A stretch of 64,000 nucleotides of DNA, taken from assembly GCF_002797915.1 (NCBI RefSeq), contig NZ_PGTY01000001.1, forward strand, positions 1,364,001 through 1,428,000. Direction: 5' to 3'. Numbering within the stretch: the stretch's first letter is position 1; the number at the start of each line of letters is the position of its first letter. The translations under genes and the position numbers were made by a program. This document shows, one piece after another, positions 36,388-46,170 of this stretch. This DNA is from Yoonia maricola (lineage in GTDB: Bacteria; Pseudomonadota; Alphaproteobacteria; Rhodobacterales; Rhodobacteraceae). The notes under the pieces were generated by a model. The model saw only the letters and a program-made list of their open reading frames with translations. It did not search any database and was not told the origin of the DNA.

Positions 36388-37304
36388 CGGCAGAAAGACC
36401 CGCTCCGGTAACGCGCGGTATCAAAATGGAAATGATCGCGGTGAAACCGGTTGGATTCTGGACCAAGCACAGTGCCAAAAGGTCCGCAGGCTGCACGCCA
36501 CATCTGACGCAGTTGCGCCCCGTCGTCTGCTGAATTCCAGTCCGTTAGCAACGTCATTTCTGTGCCATCACGCAGCCGGATGCCTGCAATATCGATCGCC
36601 CGCCCAAAAGCATGCTCTGACAAGCGCCCGCCGGGCTGGTTGTTGCGGGTCCGGCACGCATAGTGGGATACGACGCGCAAAGAGGATGCGCCGCCACCCT
36701 CAGCCCCGACGGCAGGCAGAACGCCTTCTTCTACCCATGTTTTGAGCGCTCGTGCTGTGGGGCAGTCAATTGTTGCACGCGGGCTAAGCGTCACACCTGC
36801 GACCGCGCGCAGTTTAACAGCGCCTTCAATGCCGCAGGACCCTGCGCCATTGACCCGCCCCACGACAGTGCCTTGAATAGAAGGATCACCACATACCTGT
36901 CCGCGTAGCCGGGCGATGCGTCGCTCTTCGGCAGCCGCTTCGATGGATGCTGGTCTTAGGTCCGGTCGTGGAGACTGTGCAACGGCATAGGGGCTGAATG
37001 CAAAAAGGTTGCGTTCGGCCCGAAAAAGCGGACGGGTCTGTGCACCATATTCCAGATCGGGCCGCTCGTACGGGCGGGTGATGGGCCGCAGAATACGACC
37101 GGCAAGCTGTGCTTGCATTGATCCCCTGATAATTGGCCGTACGGTTGTCTCGGTCGGTGTTCGAACCACTATGATTGGGGCAGGCGTCAGTTCAACCGCG
37201 GGTTCAGGCGTAACAGTCGGGCGCGGCACTGGACGTATGATATCCTGAGCCAACGCCGGGCCTGCCAGCAAAAGGGCGACCAACCATGCCGCCCCACGCA
37301 TCAC
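36384..37304 (-). CDS. Extensin-family periplasmic protein
   Basis: A 306-residue exported protein. It has a signal peptide ([19 protein letters not shown]), then a proline-rich linker (RPVPRPTVTPEPAVEL) and a C-terminal extensin-like domain with paired cysteines. The domain core is HYACRTRNNQ...LSEHAFGRAIDI and FHRDHFHFD, the metal and active-site pattern of the DD-carboxypeptidase-like fold. It probably acts on peptidoglycan, as inference. The start is GTG 37304 or ATG 37301, both inside the tyrA stop. Confidence 0.88.
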   Translation of the reverse strand: MMRGAAWLVALLLAGPALAQDIIRPVPRPTVTPEPAVELTPAPIIVVRTPTETTVRPIIRGSMQAQLAGRILRPITRPYERPDLEYGAQTRPLFRAERNLFAFSPYAVAQSPRPDLRPASIEAAAEERRIARLRGQVCGDPSIQGTVVGRVNGAGSCGIEGAVKLRAVAGVTLSPRATIDCPTARALKTWVEEGVLPAVGAEGGGASSLRVVSHYACRTRNNQPGGRLSEHAFGRAIDIAGIRLRDGTEMTLLTDWNSADDGAQLRQMWRAACGPFGTVLGPESNRFHRDHFHFDTARYRSGSFCR

Positions 37305-38224
37305 TCCGTACGCACCTTCACGCGGCCAAAGTCCGGAGCATCGGTATCCTGCCCTGCTTCGATGATCCCACGCCGGATTGACCGCGTGCGGGTAAAGTAG
37401 TCATGGAGATGATCGCCATCACCCTGCCGGATCGCGCGCTGCAAAGCGAACAACTCTTCGGTGAACCGACCCAGAATTTCAAGCGTCGCTTCCTTGTTGT
37501 TCAAAAACACATCCCGCCACATTACTGGGTCAGAGGCGGCGATGCGCGTGAAATCTCGGAAGCCGGCTGCGGAGTATTTGATCACTTCGCTATCGGTCAC
37601 ACGGCGCAGATCATCAGCCACGCCGACCATCGTGTAAGCAATCAGGTGCGGAGTATGGCTGGTGACAGCTAAAACAAGGTCATGGTGATCAGCATCCATG
37701 GTTTCGGTCAACGCGCCGAGGCCACCCCAAAAGGCTATAAGCCGGTCTACTGCTTGCGGATCACTCTCTTCAACGGGGACAATGATTGTGTAGCGGTTGT
37801 CAAAAAGCTCTGCGAAGCCTGAACGCGGGCCAGAGTGTTCAGTCCCCGCCAAAGGGTGCGCCGGTATAAAGTGCACGCCTTCGGGAACATGGGGACCAAC
37901 TGCATCAATCACCGTGCGCTTGACTGACCCGACATCACTGACAGTCGCACCCGGTTTCAGAACCGGTCCGATCTCTTGCGCGACACTTTCCATAGCACCC
38001 ACGGGTACACAGAGCACGACAAGATCGGCATCCTTGGCGGCATCCGCGGCACTCTCGCTGATATGATCACACAGCCCAATTTCGCGCGCGATGTCGCGGG
38101 TCTTGGACGAGCGGGCATAGCCCACAATCTGTCGTGCCAGCCCGGCACGTCGCATGGCATGGCACATGGAAGAGGCGATCAAGCCAAGCCCAATCAGCGC
38201 GACCCTGTCATAAAGTGGCGTCAT
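37301..38224 (-). CDS. tyrC: Prephenate/arogenate dehydrogenase
   Basis: A 307-residue NAD(P)-dependent enzyme for tyrosine synthesis, oxidising prephenate or arogenate. The Rossmann motif is [17 protein letters not shown] and the family core is [14 protein letters not shown] (with HP catalytic His) and [12 protein letters not shown]. No chorismate mutase domain is fused. It starts in an ATGA overlap with hisC and ends in the extensin gene, giving a tight three-gene unit. The symbol follows the cyclohexadienyl dehydrogenase naming; tyrA is equally used. Confidence 0.93.
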   Translation of the reverse strand: MTPLYDRVALIGLGLIASSMCHAMRRAGLARQIVGYARSSKTRDIAREIGLCDHISESAADAAKDADLVVLCVPVGAMESVAQEIGPVLKPGATVSDVGSVKRTVIDAVGPHVPEGVHFIPAHPLAGTEHSGPRSGFAELFDNRYTIIVPVEESDPQAVDRLIAFWGGLGALTETMDADHHDLVLAVTSHTPHLIAYTMVGVADDLRRVTDSEVIKYSAAGFRDFTRIAASDPVMWRDVFLNNKEATLEILGRFTEELFALQRAIRQGDGDHLHDYFTRTRSIRRGIIEAGQDTDAPDFGRVKVRTE

Positions 38225-39324
38225 TTTACGGCCTCTTTGAATTGCGCAACCGCATGGGCAACCCGCCGGCAGGCACTTTCGTCACCGACGGTGATCCGCA
38301 GGCAATGGGGCAGACCGTAGCCTGCAACGCGGCGGACGATGATACCTTCGCTGCGCAGGTGATCGTCGCAGGCGTTGGCTTCCGCCTCATCGGCAAAGCG
38401 GGCAAGTATAAAATTCGCGGTCGAGGTGTCTGACGGCACCCCCAGCTCTGCCAATGCATTGGCCAGCCAATCGCGCCATTTGGCGTTCTCTATCCGGCAC
38501 TTTTCGGTGTGTTCGGTATCGCGCACGGCGGCCTCGGCCGCGGCCAATGCGGCGGCGGACAGATTAAACGGCCCTCTGATCCGGTTCAGCACATCTATCA
38601 CCGCCTGCGGACCGTAGCCCCAACCAACGCGCATACCGCCCAGCCCGTATATTTTGGAAAAAGTGCGGGACATAACAACATTCTCGCGGGCCTCGACGAG
38701 CGCCTTGCCCGCGTCAAACCCATCGACAAACTCAGCATAGGCACCATCCAGCACCAGCAGAGTTTGCGCTGGCAGCCCTTCGGCCAAACGCGCCACTTCC
38801 GCATTGCCGATCATCGTACCGGTTGGGTTGGCAGGGTTTGCAATAAAGACCAGCTTGGTCTTATCTGTGCAGCCGGCAAGGATTGCATCAACATCTACAA
38901 CACGGTCATTTTCAGGGACCGTCACAGGCGTCGCCCCGCAGGCATGCGCATAGATCGGATACATCGAGAAACCGTGTTCCGTGAACACGATTTCGTCGCC
39001 GGGGCCTGCATAGGCCTCGGCCAGTAGTTTCAGGACATCGCCAGAGCCCACGCCGCAAAAGATACGCGCGGCATCCACATCCCAAACCTGTGCAATCGCA
39101 GCGCGCAGGCTGGCATGATCGGTGGAAGGATAGCGGTGCAGATCGTGGGTGGCCCGCATCACAGCCTCTTTGGCGGCGTCACTTGGACCGAGAGGGTTCT
39201 CATTTGACGATAGCTTGAGCACATTGCTGACACCATCCAAATGGGATGCACCACCCTGATAGAGTGCAATATCCAAAATACCCGGTTGCGGTTGAATGCC
39301 GTCAGCCATGAAGTCCATCCCCAT
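38221..39324 (-). CDS. hisC: Histidinol-phosphate aminotransferase
   Basis: A 367-residue fold-type I PLP enzyme. PLP lysine in [19 protein letters not shown]; cofactor contacts in [20 protein letters not shown] and LDGAYAEF. It transaminates histidinol phosphate. Next to tyrC it may also serve tyrosine or phenylalanine synthesis, as in other bacteria with this pairing. Three in-frame ATGs (39324, 39318, 39309) could start it. A terminator separates it from rpsD upstream, so it has its own promoter. Confidence 0.93.
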   Translation of the reverse strand: MGMDFMADGIQPQPGILDIALYQGGASHLDGVSNVLKLSSNENPLGPSDAAKEAVMRATHDLHRYPSTDHASLRAAIAQVWDVDAARIFCGVGSGDVLKLLAEAYAGPGDEIVFTEHGFSMYPIYAHACGATPVTVPENDRVVDVDAILAGCTDKTKLVFIANPANPTGTMIGNAEVARLAEGLPAQTLLVLDGAYAEFVDGFDAGKALVEARENVVMSRTFSKIYGLGGMRVGWGYGPQAVIDVLNRIRGPFNLSAAALAAAEAAVRDTEHTEKCRIENAKWRDWLANALAELGVPSDTSTANFILARFADEAEANACDDHLRSEGIIVRRVAGYGLPHCLRITVGDESACRRVAHAVAQFKEAVK

Positions 39325-39387
39325 CTCGTTTCGCCCGTTCTATCGCCCTGCCTTCTGCAAGACCAGTCCGAACGTGGGCCAGTAGAA

Positions 39388-39420
39388 TGCAAAAAAGCCG
39401 CCCCAGATCGGAGCGGCCTT
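39388..39420 (-). terminator. Intrinsic terminator of rpsD
   Basis: On the minus strand GCCGCTCC pairs with GGGGCGGC (one G-T pair) around a GATCT loop, followed by T6 (39391-39396). It is placed 41 bases after the rpsD stop and before hisC. Confidence 0.9.
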
Positions 39421-39460
39421 GATGCTTTTGCTCCGGCATCTCGCCGGGTTGCAGCGAAGA

Positions 39461-40081
39461 TTAGTTCTTCGCGTAGAATTCGACGACGAGGTTTGGTTCC
39501 ATCGTGACAGGATATGGCACATCGCCAAGGCCCGGCGTCCGTGTGAAGGTCGCTGTCATCTTGTTGTGATCGACTTCCATGTAGTCCGGCACATCACGCT
39601 CTGGCAGCTGGGATGCGACCAAGACTAGCTCAAGCTGCTTGGACTTCTGACGCACTTCGATCACGTCGCCTTCTTTAACGCGGTAAGACGGGATGTTCAC
39701 CTTCTTGCCGTTCACAGTGACGTGGCCGTGGTTTACAAACTGGCGTGCAGCGAAAACGGTTGGCACAAATTTGGCGCGGTACACAACAGCGTCCAAACGA
39801 CGCTCCAACAGACCGATAAGGTTTTCACCTGTATCGCCTTTGACGCGCTCGGCCTCACCATAAATGCGACGGAACTGCTTTTCTGTCAGATCGCCGTAAT
39901 AACCCTTCAGCTTTTGCTTGGCGCGCAGCTGTGTACCGAAGTCGGACAGTTTACCTTTACGGCGCTGACCGTGCTGGCCGGGGCCATACTCACGACGGTT
40001 TACTGGGGACTTTGGACGACCCCAGATGTTTTCACCCATCCGGCGGTCAATTTTGTACTTGGCAGCGGTACGTTTAGTCAT
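39461..40081 (-). CDS. rpsD: 30S ribosomal protein S4
   Basis: A 206-residue primary 16S rRNA-binding protein, first in 30S assembly. It begins [20 protein letters not shown], has the family region [19 protein letters not shown], and the S4 RNA-binding domain [17 protein letters not shown] with [15 protein letters not shown]. The start at ATG 40081 is preceded by AAGGAGA; the longer frame to 40228 is untenable. It is a monocistronic gene with its own terminator. Confidence 0.98.
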   Translation of the reverse strand: MTKRTAAKYKIDRRMGENIWGRPKSPVNRREYGPGQHGQRRKGKLSDFGTQLRAKQKLKGYYGDLTEKQFRRIYGEAERVKGDTGENLIGLLERRLDAVVYRAKFVPTVFAARQFVNHGHVTVNGKKVNIPSYRVKEGDVIEVRQKSKQLELVLVASQLPERDVPDYMEVDHNKMTATFTRTPGLGDVPYPVTMEPNLVVEFYAKN

Positions 40082-40334
40082 ACGCTGATCTCCTTCTTTT
40101 GTTGTGAAGGGCGTTGTCCTTTCCCCGGATTTGGCCGGGACGACAGGGTTCCGCTTGCGCGGGCCACCAACACCAATGAATGCGCGGCTTATAAAGGGGA
40201 TTCTGCGGGTGTCAACGAAGAAGGCCACGCCGCCATGACGTCATTATTTTTGACTTACTAAAGTGCTAATTAAGACCAATTATCGCCAAACGCACCCAGT
40301 AAGACATATACTGGGGCGATAAAGAGGAATAAGC

Positions 40335-40769
40335 GTGCTAGGTTTTCTGGTATTTACGTTAATGGTTTTGGCGGCTTTATGGCTTTTCGGTCATCACGTG
40401 GTGAAGCACCGCTTCCACCATTTGGAGACTTGCCTTTCCGACAATTATCGGTCCGAATTTATTGCCCCAACTACGGCCAATCATCAGCCGCAGATCATTG
40501 CGCTTTGCGTTGATTTGATGCGTCGGCAACATTGTACAGTGCCCTTTGATGCGCTGAGCGCAGAGGAAAGGCTGGTCGTCCTGCATGTCTATGCGCTGGA
40601 TGCGCTGCCGGGATGGATGTCACACTATGGGGCGATTTGGCTTTCGCCGCCGCATCGCAGGCTGATTGGTCAGCTACGCGATATCAAATCATCGCGCCCG
40701 GAGCATCCAAAGCAGTATTTCGGTGCCATCAAGCATCAACAGCAATTGCGTTCCGCCGCAAAAGGCTAG
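40335..40769 (+). CDS. Hypothetical membrane-anchored protein
   Basis: A 144-residue protein of no recognised family. An N-terminal helix (MLGFLVFTLMVLAALWLFG) anchors it. The rest is soluble, His- and Arg-rich, with one Cys pair region (LCVDLMRRQHC) and no known motif. The start is GTG 40335, preceded by AGAGGA at normal spacing. The 250 bp upstream, shared divergently with rpsD, are AT-rich near the gene (around 40230-40320), suitable for a promoter. It lies 12 bases ahead of the transporter pair and may be cotranscribed. Confidence 0.55.
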   Translation: MLGFLVFTLMVLAALWLFGHHVVKHRFHHLETCLSDNYRSEFIAPTTANHQPQIIALCVDLMRRQHCTVPFDALSAEERLVVLHVYALDALPGWMSHYGAIWLSPPHRRLIGQLRDIKSSRPEHPKQYFGAIKHQQQLRSAAKG

Positions 40770-40781
40770 ACACCTGCGGCT

Positions 40782-41249
40782 ATGTCGCAGCCGTCGCAAT
40801 CGAAACAAATGCTTTATTTTGCCGCTGCCTTTGGTGCGGGCGGCTTACTGTCATTGATGGTGCTTTTCAATGGGACATTGGCCGCCTACGGGTCACTGTT
40901 CTTTGCGTCATGGATCCCACATTTGACGGGCACCGTGGCAGCCCTGCTGTTCTTGCTGGTGCTTAGGCCAAAGCGGGCAGATACAGCGCGCCCACCGCTT
41001 TGGGTTTACCTAGGTGGTGTATCAGGTGCAGTCACCGTCATGCTGACCTCTGCCACGCTCAATAGCGCGTTGGCGTTGTCCGGCACGATCGCCCTTGGGT
41101 TGGCCGGACAGATGGTTTTCAGCCTTTTCGCCGATATGCGCGGCCTTTTCGGATTACCGCAGCGCACACCGGTGGGGCGCGACTTCATCGCTCTCACACT
41201 GATCATCGCGGGCAGTCTGATCCTGATCTTCTACGGGAGTGGATCATGA
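40782..41249 (+). CDS. DMT family transporter, DUF606 type, first of a pair
   Basis: A 155-residue membrane protein with five predicted helices, a half-length member of the drug/metabolite transporter superfamily (DUF606/YdcZ type): GGLLSLMVLFNGTLAAYGS, YLGGVSGAVTVMLTSATL and GQMVFSLFADMRGLFG. Such halves work as a heterodimer with the neighbouring gene. The substrate is unknown. It overlaps the next gene by ATGA. The start ATG 40782 lacks a clear ribosome binding site. Confidence 0.82.
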   Translation: MSQPSQSKQMLYFAAAFGAGGLLSLMVLFNGTLAAYGSLFFASWIPHLTGTVAALLFLLVLRPKRADTARPPLWVYLGGVSGAVTVMLTSATLNSALALSGTIALGLAGQMVFSLFADMRGLFGLPQRTPVGRDFIALTLIIAGSLILIFYGSGS

Positions 41250-41671
41250 TCTGGTTTGCCTCTCTTGCCATTCTTGCCGGTGTACTGATCTCGCTCAGCC
41301 GCCAGATCAACGGGCGCTTGGCGCTTTCAACCTCGGCGATGGAATCGTCCTTCTGGAACCACCTTGTCGGTCTGGTTTTTATCACCGTGGTCGCACTGCT
41401 TATTGGCGGGCTTTTCGCCGGGGAACCCAGCGCATCACCATGGTGGGCGTACTTAGGCGGCCCGATTGGTGTGATCTTCATCGCCGCAGGCAGCTGGCTG
41501 ATTGCACGGATCGGAGCGGCCCAAACCGCCTTGCTGATCATCGCAGGGCAGATGATATCCGGTGTTGTCCTGGATGTTGTCATGGGCGCGCCCGGTGATC
41601 TTTGGGCGCGCACCATCGGGGTGGGGCTGATCCTTGCGGGCATGTGGGCAGCGCAAGGTCGGACGTCTTAA
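41246..41671 (+). CDS. DMT family transporter, DUF606 type, second of a pair
   Basis: A 141-residue partner of the preceding half-transporter, with five helices: LISLSRQINGRLALS (the loop with the family's QxNG), SFWNHLVGLVFITVVALL, GAAQTALLIIAGQM. It overlaps by ATGA at its start and shares TTAA with the convergent dehydrogenase gene at its end. The coupling favours 1:1 subunit production. Confidence 0.83.
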   Translation: MIWFASLAILAGVLISLSRQINGRLALSTSAMESSFWNHLVGLVFITVVALLIGGLFAGEPSASPWWAYLGGPIGVIFIAAGSWLIARIGAAQTALLIIAGQMISGVVLDVVMGAPGDLWARTIGVGLILAGMWAAQGRTS

Positions 41672-42504
41672 TTCTCTTTGCGATCATCCACGACGCCCAG
41701 CGCGGCTACACCGGAGTTGCCCAATTCCACGGTCGCGAAGGGTCCACCAATACACAGGTTGGCAAGGTCTTTATTGTCGAGTGGTGGCGTGTCGGCAAAC
41801 ACCTCTTTCGCGAACACCTCTGCGTTATCCTTGGGCCGATAGCCTAGATGCCCGGCCTTGCTATTATCGACCACAGCGCGGTCATTGTTCGAGATGCCGT
41901 AAACGATGCTGAACCCAACCACAGGGCTGTCAATCGACCGTTCGACCAGATGGATCAGATCGTCGTAAGACAGCCACGTCCCAATGCTGCGTGCATTATT
42001 GGGCTGCGCGCAGGAGAAGATGCGCATGCAAACACTCTCAATCCCGCGCTTTTCCCAATAAAGGCTGGCAAGGTCTTCGCTAAAGCATTTGGCAAGCCCG
42101 TAATAAGTGTCGGGGCGGTGCGGTGCGTCCAATCCGATGGTATCGGTCTTGTGATACATGCCAACGGCGTGGACGGAACTGGCGTAGACCACCCGTTTCA
42201 CACCGCAGCGATATGCGGCCTCCCAAACATTGTAGGCACCGATGATGTTCGATTGCAGGATATCATCCCAAGGTGCCTCATCACCGATTGCTCCGAAATG
42301 GACAACCATGTCAGCACCTTTAACGATATCGACCATCGCCCCCAGATCATTCAAGTCCGCCTGCACGAAAGTTTCGCCGGGATAGAGCTTGCCAATGTCA
42401 CCATTCCGGTCGGTCGAAACTAACTCATCACACATGCCTGTCAGCGGCTCTCGCAGGTAAGACCCAAGGCGGCCTGCGGCTCCTGTCAGCACAAGTTTCT
42501 TCAT
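41668..42504 (-). CDS. NAD(P)-dependent SDR, uronate dehydrogenase-like
   Basis: A 278-residue extended short-chain dehydrogenase. Cofactor loop GAAGRLGSYL, acidic Asp for NAD in LVSTDRNG, catalytic Ser in YASSVHAVG and Y-x-x-x-K in TYYGLAK. Overall it resembles uronate dehydrogenases that oxidise galacturonate or glucuronate to the lactone, with PDTYYGLAK typical. It is the last gene of the hyu operon. The start at 42504 (AAAGGAAA ahead) is clear. Exact substrate is not known; the operon context suggests another carbonyl substrate is possible. Confidence 0.85.
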   Translation of the reverse strand: MKKLVLTGAAGRLGSYLREPLTGMCDELVSTDRNGDIGKLYPGETFVQADLNDLGAMVDIVKGADMVVHFGAIGDEAPWDDILQSNIIGAYNVWEAAYRCGVKRVVYASSVHAVGMYHKTDTIGLDAPHRPDTYYGLAKCFSEDLASLYWEKRGIESVCMRIFSCAQPNNARSIGTWLSYDDLIHLVERSIDSPVVGFSIVYGISNNDRAVVDNSKAGHLGYRPKDNAEVFAKEVFADTPPLDNKDLANLCIGGPFATVELGNSGVAALGVVDDRKEN

Positions 42505-43286
42505 ATCGTTTCCTTTCCAGTCGCCGCGCGCATCTGCGCGAGCAAAGCATCGGCCCCTTTGGCCAGCAAATTCGTGTCGGTGCCGCAGGCCACAAAAGTG
42601 AACCCATCGGCAAGCAGTTTTTGGGCAAACGCAGGGTCCGTCACAAGCGTGCCAACGGGAATGCCCGCATCGATCAACTTGTGCGCCGCAGTCAGGATCA
42701 AATCCCAAACCGGTTCAGACATATGCTGCCCCAACAGCCCCATATCAGCCGCAATATCCGCAGGGCCAAAGAAGATACCGTCGACACCATCCACCTGTCC
42801 GATCTCCAACGCCTGAGCGACCGCCGATTGCGTCTCGACCTGCACGATCACCGCCGTTTCAGCATCAGCCTTGGCGTAGTAGTCCGTTATGCGCCCAAAG
42901 TTGTTTGCGCGAAGGGACCCGGCCACACCTCGCACCCCGTTGGGTGGATACCGACAGGCCGCCACCGCCGCCTGCGCCTCTTCCACCGACTGCACCATCG
43001 GAAACAACAGCCCCGCCGCGCCGATATCCAGCAGCCGTTTGACCATAACGGTATCGTTCCAGGGCGGGCGCACAATCGCCGTTGATCCATGTGGCGCAAT
43101 CGCCTGTAACTGGCCCAGAACCATGCCCATGTCGCTGGGTGCATGCTCCATATCAACCAGCAACCAATCGTATCCCGCAGAGGCGACAACTTCGGCGGCA
43201 TAGTTGCTCACCATACTGACCCAAAGACCAATCTGCGGACGACCTTCACGGATCGCGGCCAGAAACGGGTTCGCGGACATTTTCAT
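42501..43286 (-). CDS. HpcH/HpaI family aldolase
   Basis: A 261-residue class II pyruvate aldolase fold. Metal and substrate residues: WLLVDMEHAPSD (Asp, Glu, His), AIVRPPWND, LLFPMVQSVEEA, QVETQSAV (Glu ligand) and GIFFGPADIAADMG (Asp ligand). It cleaves 2-keto-3-deoxy or 4-hydroxy-2-oxo acids to pyruvate and an aldehyde. It could close the pathway begun by the oxidase and hydantoinase genes. It overlaps both neighbours by 4 nt. Confidence 0.9.
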   Translation of the reverse strand: MKMSANPFLAAIREGRPQIGLWVSMVSNYAAEVVASAGYDWLLVDMEHAPSDMGMVLGQLQAIAPHGSTAIVRPPWNDTVMVKRLLDIGAAGLLFPMVQSVEEAQAAVAACRYPPNGVRGVAGSLRANNFGRITDYYAKADAETAVIVQVETQSAVAQALEIGQVDGVDGIFFGPADIAADMGLLGQHMSEPVWDLILTAAHKLIDAGIPVGTLVTDPAFAQKLLADGFTFVACGTDTNLLAKGADALLAQMRAATGKETI

Positions 43287-44488
43287 ATCACAGCCTTCTC
43301 AATAAATTTCTCGCCCTTCGCGATCCGCTCATAGTTGAACGGGCTGAGGTCCAGCGCACGGTATTCCCCATAGGCAATCAGTTCCGCCGTCCCGCGCCCC
43401 ATCGCAGGGGACTGCTGAAAACCATGCCCCGAAAAACCATTCACGAAGATGAAGTTCTCGACCTCCGTGTGCCGCCCCAAAATCGCGTTCTGATCAAAGG
43501 TGTTATAGGCATAGTGTCCCGCCCAGGAATTGCGCAGCTTGATCGCCTCGAACTGCGGCACACGAGTTGCAAGTACAGGCCAGACCTTTTCTTCCCAAAT
43601 GCTGTGATCCTGCACAAAGTCATCATAGTCCACCGCCGGATCATCATCCGGGGGACAGCCAGCCAGATAATAGGTACCATCCGTCCGCATGTGCACACCC
43701 GAGGGGTCGATGGTCAACGGCAGATCACGTTCTAACGGCTTTTCCGCCTCAAAGATAAATGTATAGCGTTTGCGCGGCTCTACAGGGATTTCAATACCCG
43801 CCATCCGGCTGGTCAGCACCGCGCGCGGGCCGGATGCGTTTACGACCGTGCCACAGCTGATCACCTCACCCGATTTCAGGATCACGCTTTCTACCTTCGT
43901 ACCCGCCGCGTTGCGGTTCATCGCGATGACTTCATTGGTGAGGTATTCAACCCCGCGTTCCTTGGCCGAGCGTTTCCACCAGTCGAACAGTGTATTGCCG
44001 TCGAAATAGCCTTCATCGACGAGGTTGTGGTTCGCCGCGATAATGTCATCGAGGTTGTAGAATGGATAGGCTGCCGCGATTTCCTCGCAGGTCATATGTT
44101 TCGTACCTGCTCCGTTCGCGGCTTGCACCTTTTGGCTTTCGCGCAAGGTCGCCGCGAAAGCCTCATTATCAGCCAGATACATATAGCCGTAGCTTTGCAA
44201 CGCGACGTCCGGCACCCGCGGATCGTCCCCCATGTAGTCGCGAAAGTTCTTCACGAAATCAGCGGCAAATTGCGAGACTTTCACATTAATCGCCGCACTG
44301 AACTGCTGGCGCATGCAGGAATTGGTGTGCGAGGTGGATGTAAACTCATAAGTCGGGTCACGTTCCACCACGAGGATAGACCCGTCAAATCCCGGATTAT
44401 CCGTCAAAAACCAAGCGACCGAGGAACCGTACATCGCCCCGCCAACAATCACGACGTCATAGCTGGTTTTGGCAGGCGCTTGCGTCAT
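43283..44488 (-). CDS. FAD-dependent amine/amino acid oxidase (DAO family)
   Basis: A 401-residue flavoenzyme with an N-terminal dinucleotide-binding fold (DVVIVGGAMYGSSVAWFL), a DAO-type centre (VVNASGPRAVLTS) and the C-terminal FAD loop NGFSGHGFQQSPAMGRGTAEL. It resembles sarcosine- or dimethylglycine-oxidising members in outline, with AGHYAYNTFDQNAILG typical. It would oxidise a secondary amine or amino acid. It is third in the hyu operon with ATGA overlaps on both sides. Confidence 0.88.
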   Translation of the reverse strand: MTQAPAKTSYDVVIVGGAMYGSSVAWFLTDNPGFDGSILVVERDPTYEFTSTSHTNSCMRQQFSAAINVKVSQFAADFVKNFRDYMGDDPRVPDVALQSYGYMYLADNEAFAATLRESQKVQAANGAGTKHMTCEEIAAAYPFYNLDDIIAANHNLVDEGYFDGNTLFDWWKRSAKERGVEYLTNEVIAMNRNAAGTKVESVILKSGEVISCGTVVNASGPRAVLTSRMAGIEIPVEPRKRYTFIFEAEKPLERDLPLTIDPSGVHMRTDGTYYLAGCPPDDDPAVDYDDFVQDHSIWEEKVWPVLATRVPQFEAIKLRNSWAGHYAYNTFDQNAILGRHTEVENFIFVNGFSGHGFQQSPAMGRGTAELIAYGEYRALDLSPFNYERIAKGEKFIEKAVI

Positions 44489-46170
44489 TCGGTTTTTCCT
44501 TTCGCGACCGCAGCAAGGACGGCATCCACAGTCTCTGCGCTCAATCCGTATGTGTTACGGGCAGCTTCCGCAGAAATGTAGCCGCGCGCAAGATCGCGTT
44601 TGACCATTTCAGGGTCGCGGCTTGCGGCATCGCCATAGCCAGCACCGCCGGGAAAGGCGAGCATGACGCGCCTCCCTTCCGGCACATGCTGCTTGCCCTT
44701 GCCTTGCATCATCGTGCCATCATCCCGCACGATCGTTGTCGGCGCACCGTCCTGCCCGCCTTGCCGCCCGCGTGCGGGGTGATCGACACGATCGAACATA
44801 GCTGAGAAATCAAACTCATGACCCTCAGTAGCGCCCACCTCCATGTATTGCCCTAAACCGCCACGATGCTCACCAGCACCACCGCTGTCAGGGCGCAATT
44901 CCTTACGCCAGATAATCACGGGGCCGGTGTGCTCAGTTGCCTCAATCGGCATGGTCATCACACCAGAAGGAAACGCCGTTGCGTTCAGCCCATCCACAGT
45001 TGGCCGCGCCCCTGCACCGCCGGAGTTGAAGGTCAGCACTTCCGACCGCTGCCCCGATTTCCCCGGCGCTGGCCGCAATGAGACCTGAAAATTGCAAAGG
45101 CACCCTGCCCCTTCCGCAGGCACTGTCGCAGGCAAAATCTTATCTAGCGCATCATAGACCGTATCTGGGATCATATGCCCAATCACATGGCGTAAAGCGA
45201 CCGGTGCAGGATGCACCGCATTCACGATGCTATCGACCGGCGCAGACACCTCAAACGGCGCAAGTGAGGCCGCGTTATTGGGTATTTCTGGCGCAATCGC
45301 GCATTTGAGCGCATAGCAGGCATAGGCTTTCGTATAAACCAAGGGCACGTTGATGCCCTTTTTGTCCAACCCCGACGTCCCCGCAAAATCGCAATGCATG
45401 CGATCCACCTCAATCGTCAGTTTCACCTTCAGATCAATCGGCGTAGCAAACCCATCAATGCGCATCGCCCCTGTCGCAGTTTCACGCGGCAAGGCCGCAA
45501 TCCGCTCCAAAGTCGCCCGGCGCGAGTTCTCAAGGATGAAATCGCCAATCCCTTCCAGATCGCTCAGCGCGAACTCATCCATCATCTCGACCAAGCGGCG
45601 ATGCCCAATTTCGTTGCAAGTGGCCAGCGCATACATATCGCCTACCAGCTGATCCGGCTCGCGCACGTTGCCGCGCACAATGCGGATCAGGGTTTCATCG
45701 ACGGTCCCGCGATCCACAAACTTCATGATCGGGATATAGAGGCCCTCTTCATACACACTTGCTGCGTCCGCACCGAAACCACGCCCACCAATGTCAACGA
45801 CATGGGCGGTGCAGGCAAAGAAACCCACATGATTACCCTTGTGAAACGACGGGCTAACCACGGTCACGTCATGCAGGTGGCCGGTGCCTTCCCACGGATC
45901 ATTGGTGATATAGACGTCACCTTCATTGATGTTCTCACGCCCGATACGGCGGATAAAATGCGCAACGGCATCCGCCATCGCGTTCACATGACCGGGGGTT
46001 CCGGTCACGGCCTGCGCAAGCATCAAACCTTCCGCATTGTAGACCCCAGCAGAGAGGTCCCCCGCTTCTCGCACTGAAGTCGAAAAAGCGGTGCGCACCA
46101 GCGCCTGTGCCTGTTCTTCAACAATCGAGATCAGGCGGTTCCACATGACTTGATAGGCCACATTGCTCAT
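44485..46170 (-). CDS. hyuB: Hydantoinase B / oxoprolinase family subunit
   Basis: A 561-residue large subunit of ATP-dependent hydantoinase or 5-oxoprolinase-like amidohydrolases and acetone carboxylase-like enzymes. Family regions: TRAFSTSVREAGDLSAG (as RTAFSTSVREAGDLSAGVYN), GHVNAMADAVAHFI, TNDPWEGTGHLHDVTVV, and GGAGYGDAASRDP near the end. It works with the HyuA partner encoded just upstream. Substrate not determined. Confidence 0.92.
   Translation of the reverse strand: MSNVAYQVMWNRLISIVEEQAQALVRTAFSTSVREAGDLSAGVYNAEGLMLAQAVTGTPGHVNAMADAVAHFIRRIGRENINEGDVYITNDPWEGTGHLHDVTVVSPSFHKGNHVGFFACTAHVVDIGGRGFGADAASVYEEGLYIPIMKFVDRGTVDETLIRIVRGNVREPDQLVGDMYALATCNEIGHRRLVEMMDEFALSDLEGIGDFILENSRRATLERIAALPRETATGAMRIDGFATPIDLKVKLTIEVDRMHCDFAGTSGLDKKGINVPLVYTKAYACYALKCAIAPEIPNNAASLAPFEVSAPVDSIVNAVHPAPVALRHVIGHMIPDTVYDALDKILPATVPAEGAGCLCNFQVSLRPAPGKSGQRSEVLTFNSGGAGARPTVDGLNATAFPSGVMTMPIEATEHTGPVIIWRKELRPDSGGAGEHRGGLGQYMEVGATEGHEFDFSAMFDRVDHPARGRQGGQDGAPTTIVRDDGTMMQGKGKQHVPEGRRVMLAFPGGAGYGDAASRDPEMVKRDLARGYISAEAARNTYGLSAETVDAVLAAVAKGKTE

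Noticed and set aside
40782-41671. The two half-size transporters as one gene split by a frameshift
   Set aside because: Each has its own start and normal DUF606 length, and the ATGA overlap is the usual arrangement for heterodimeric pairs.
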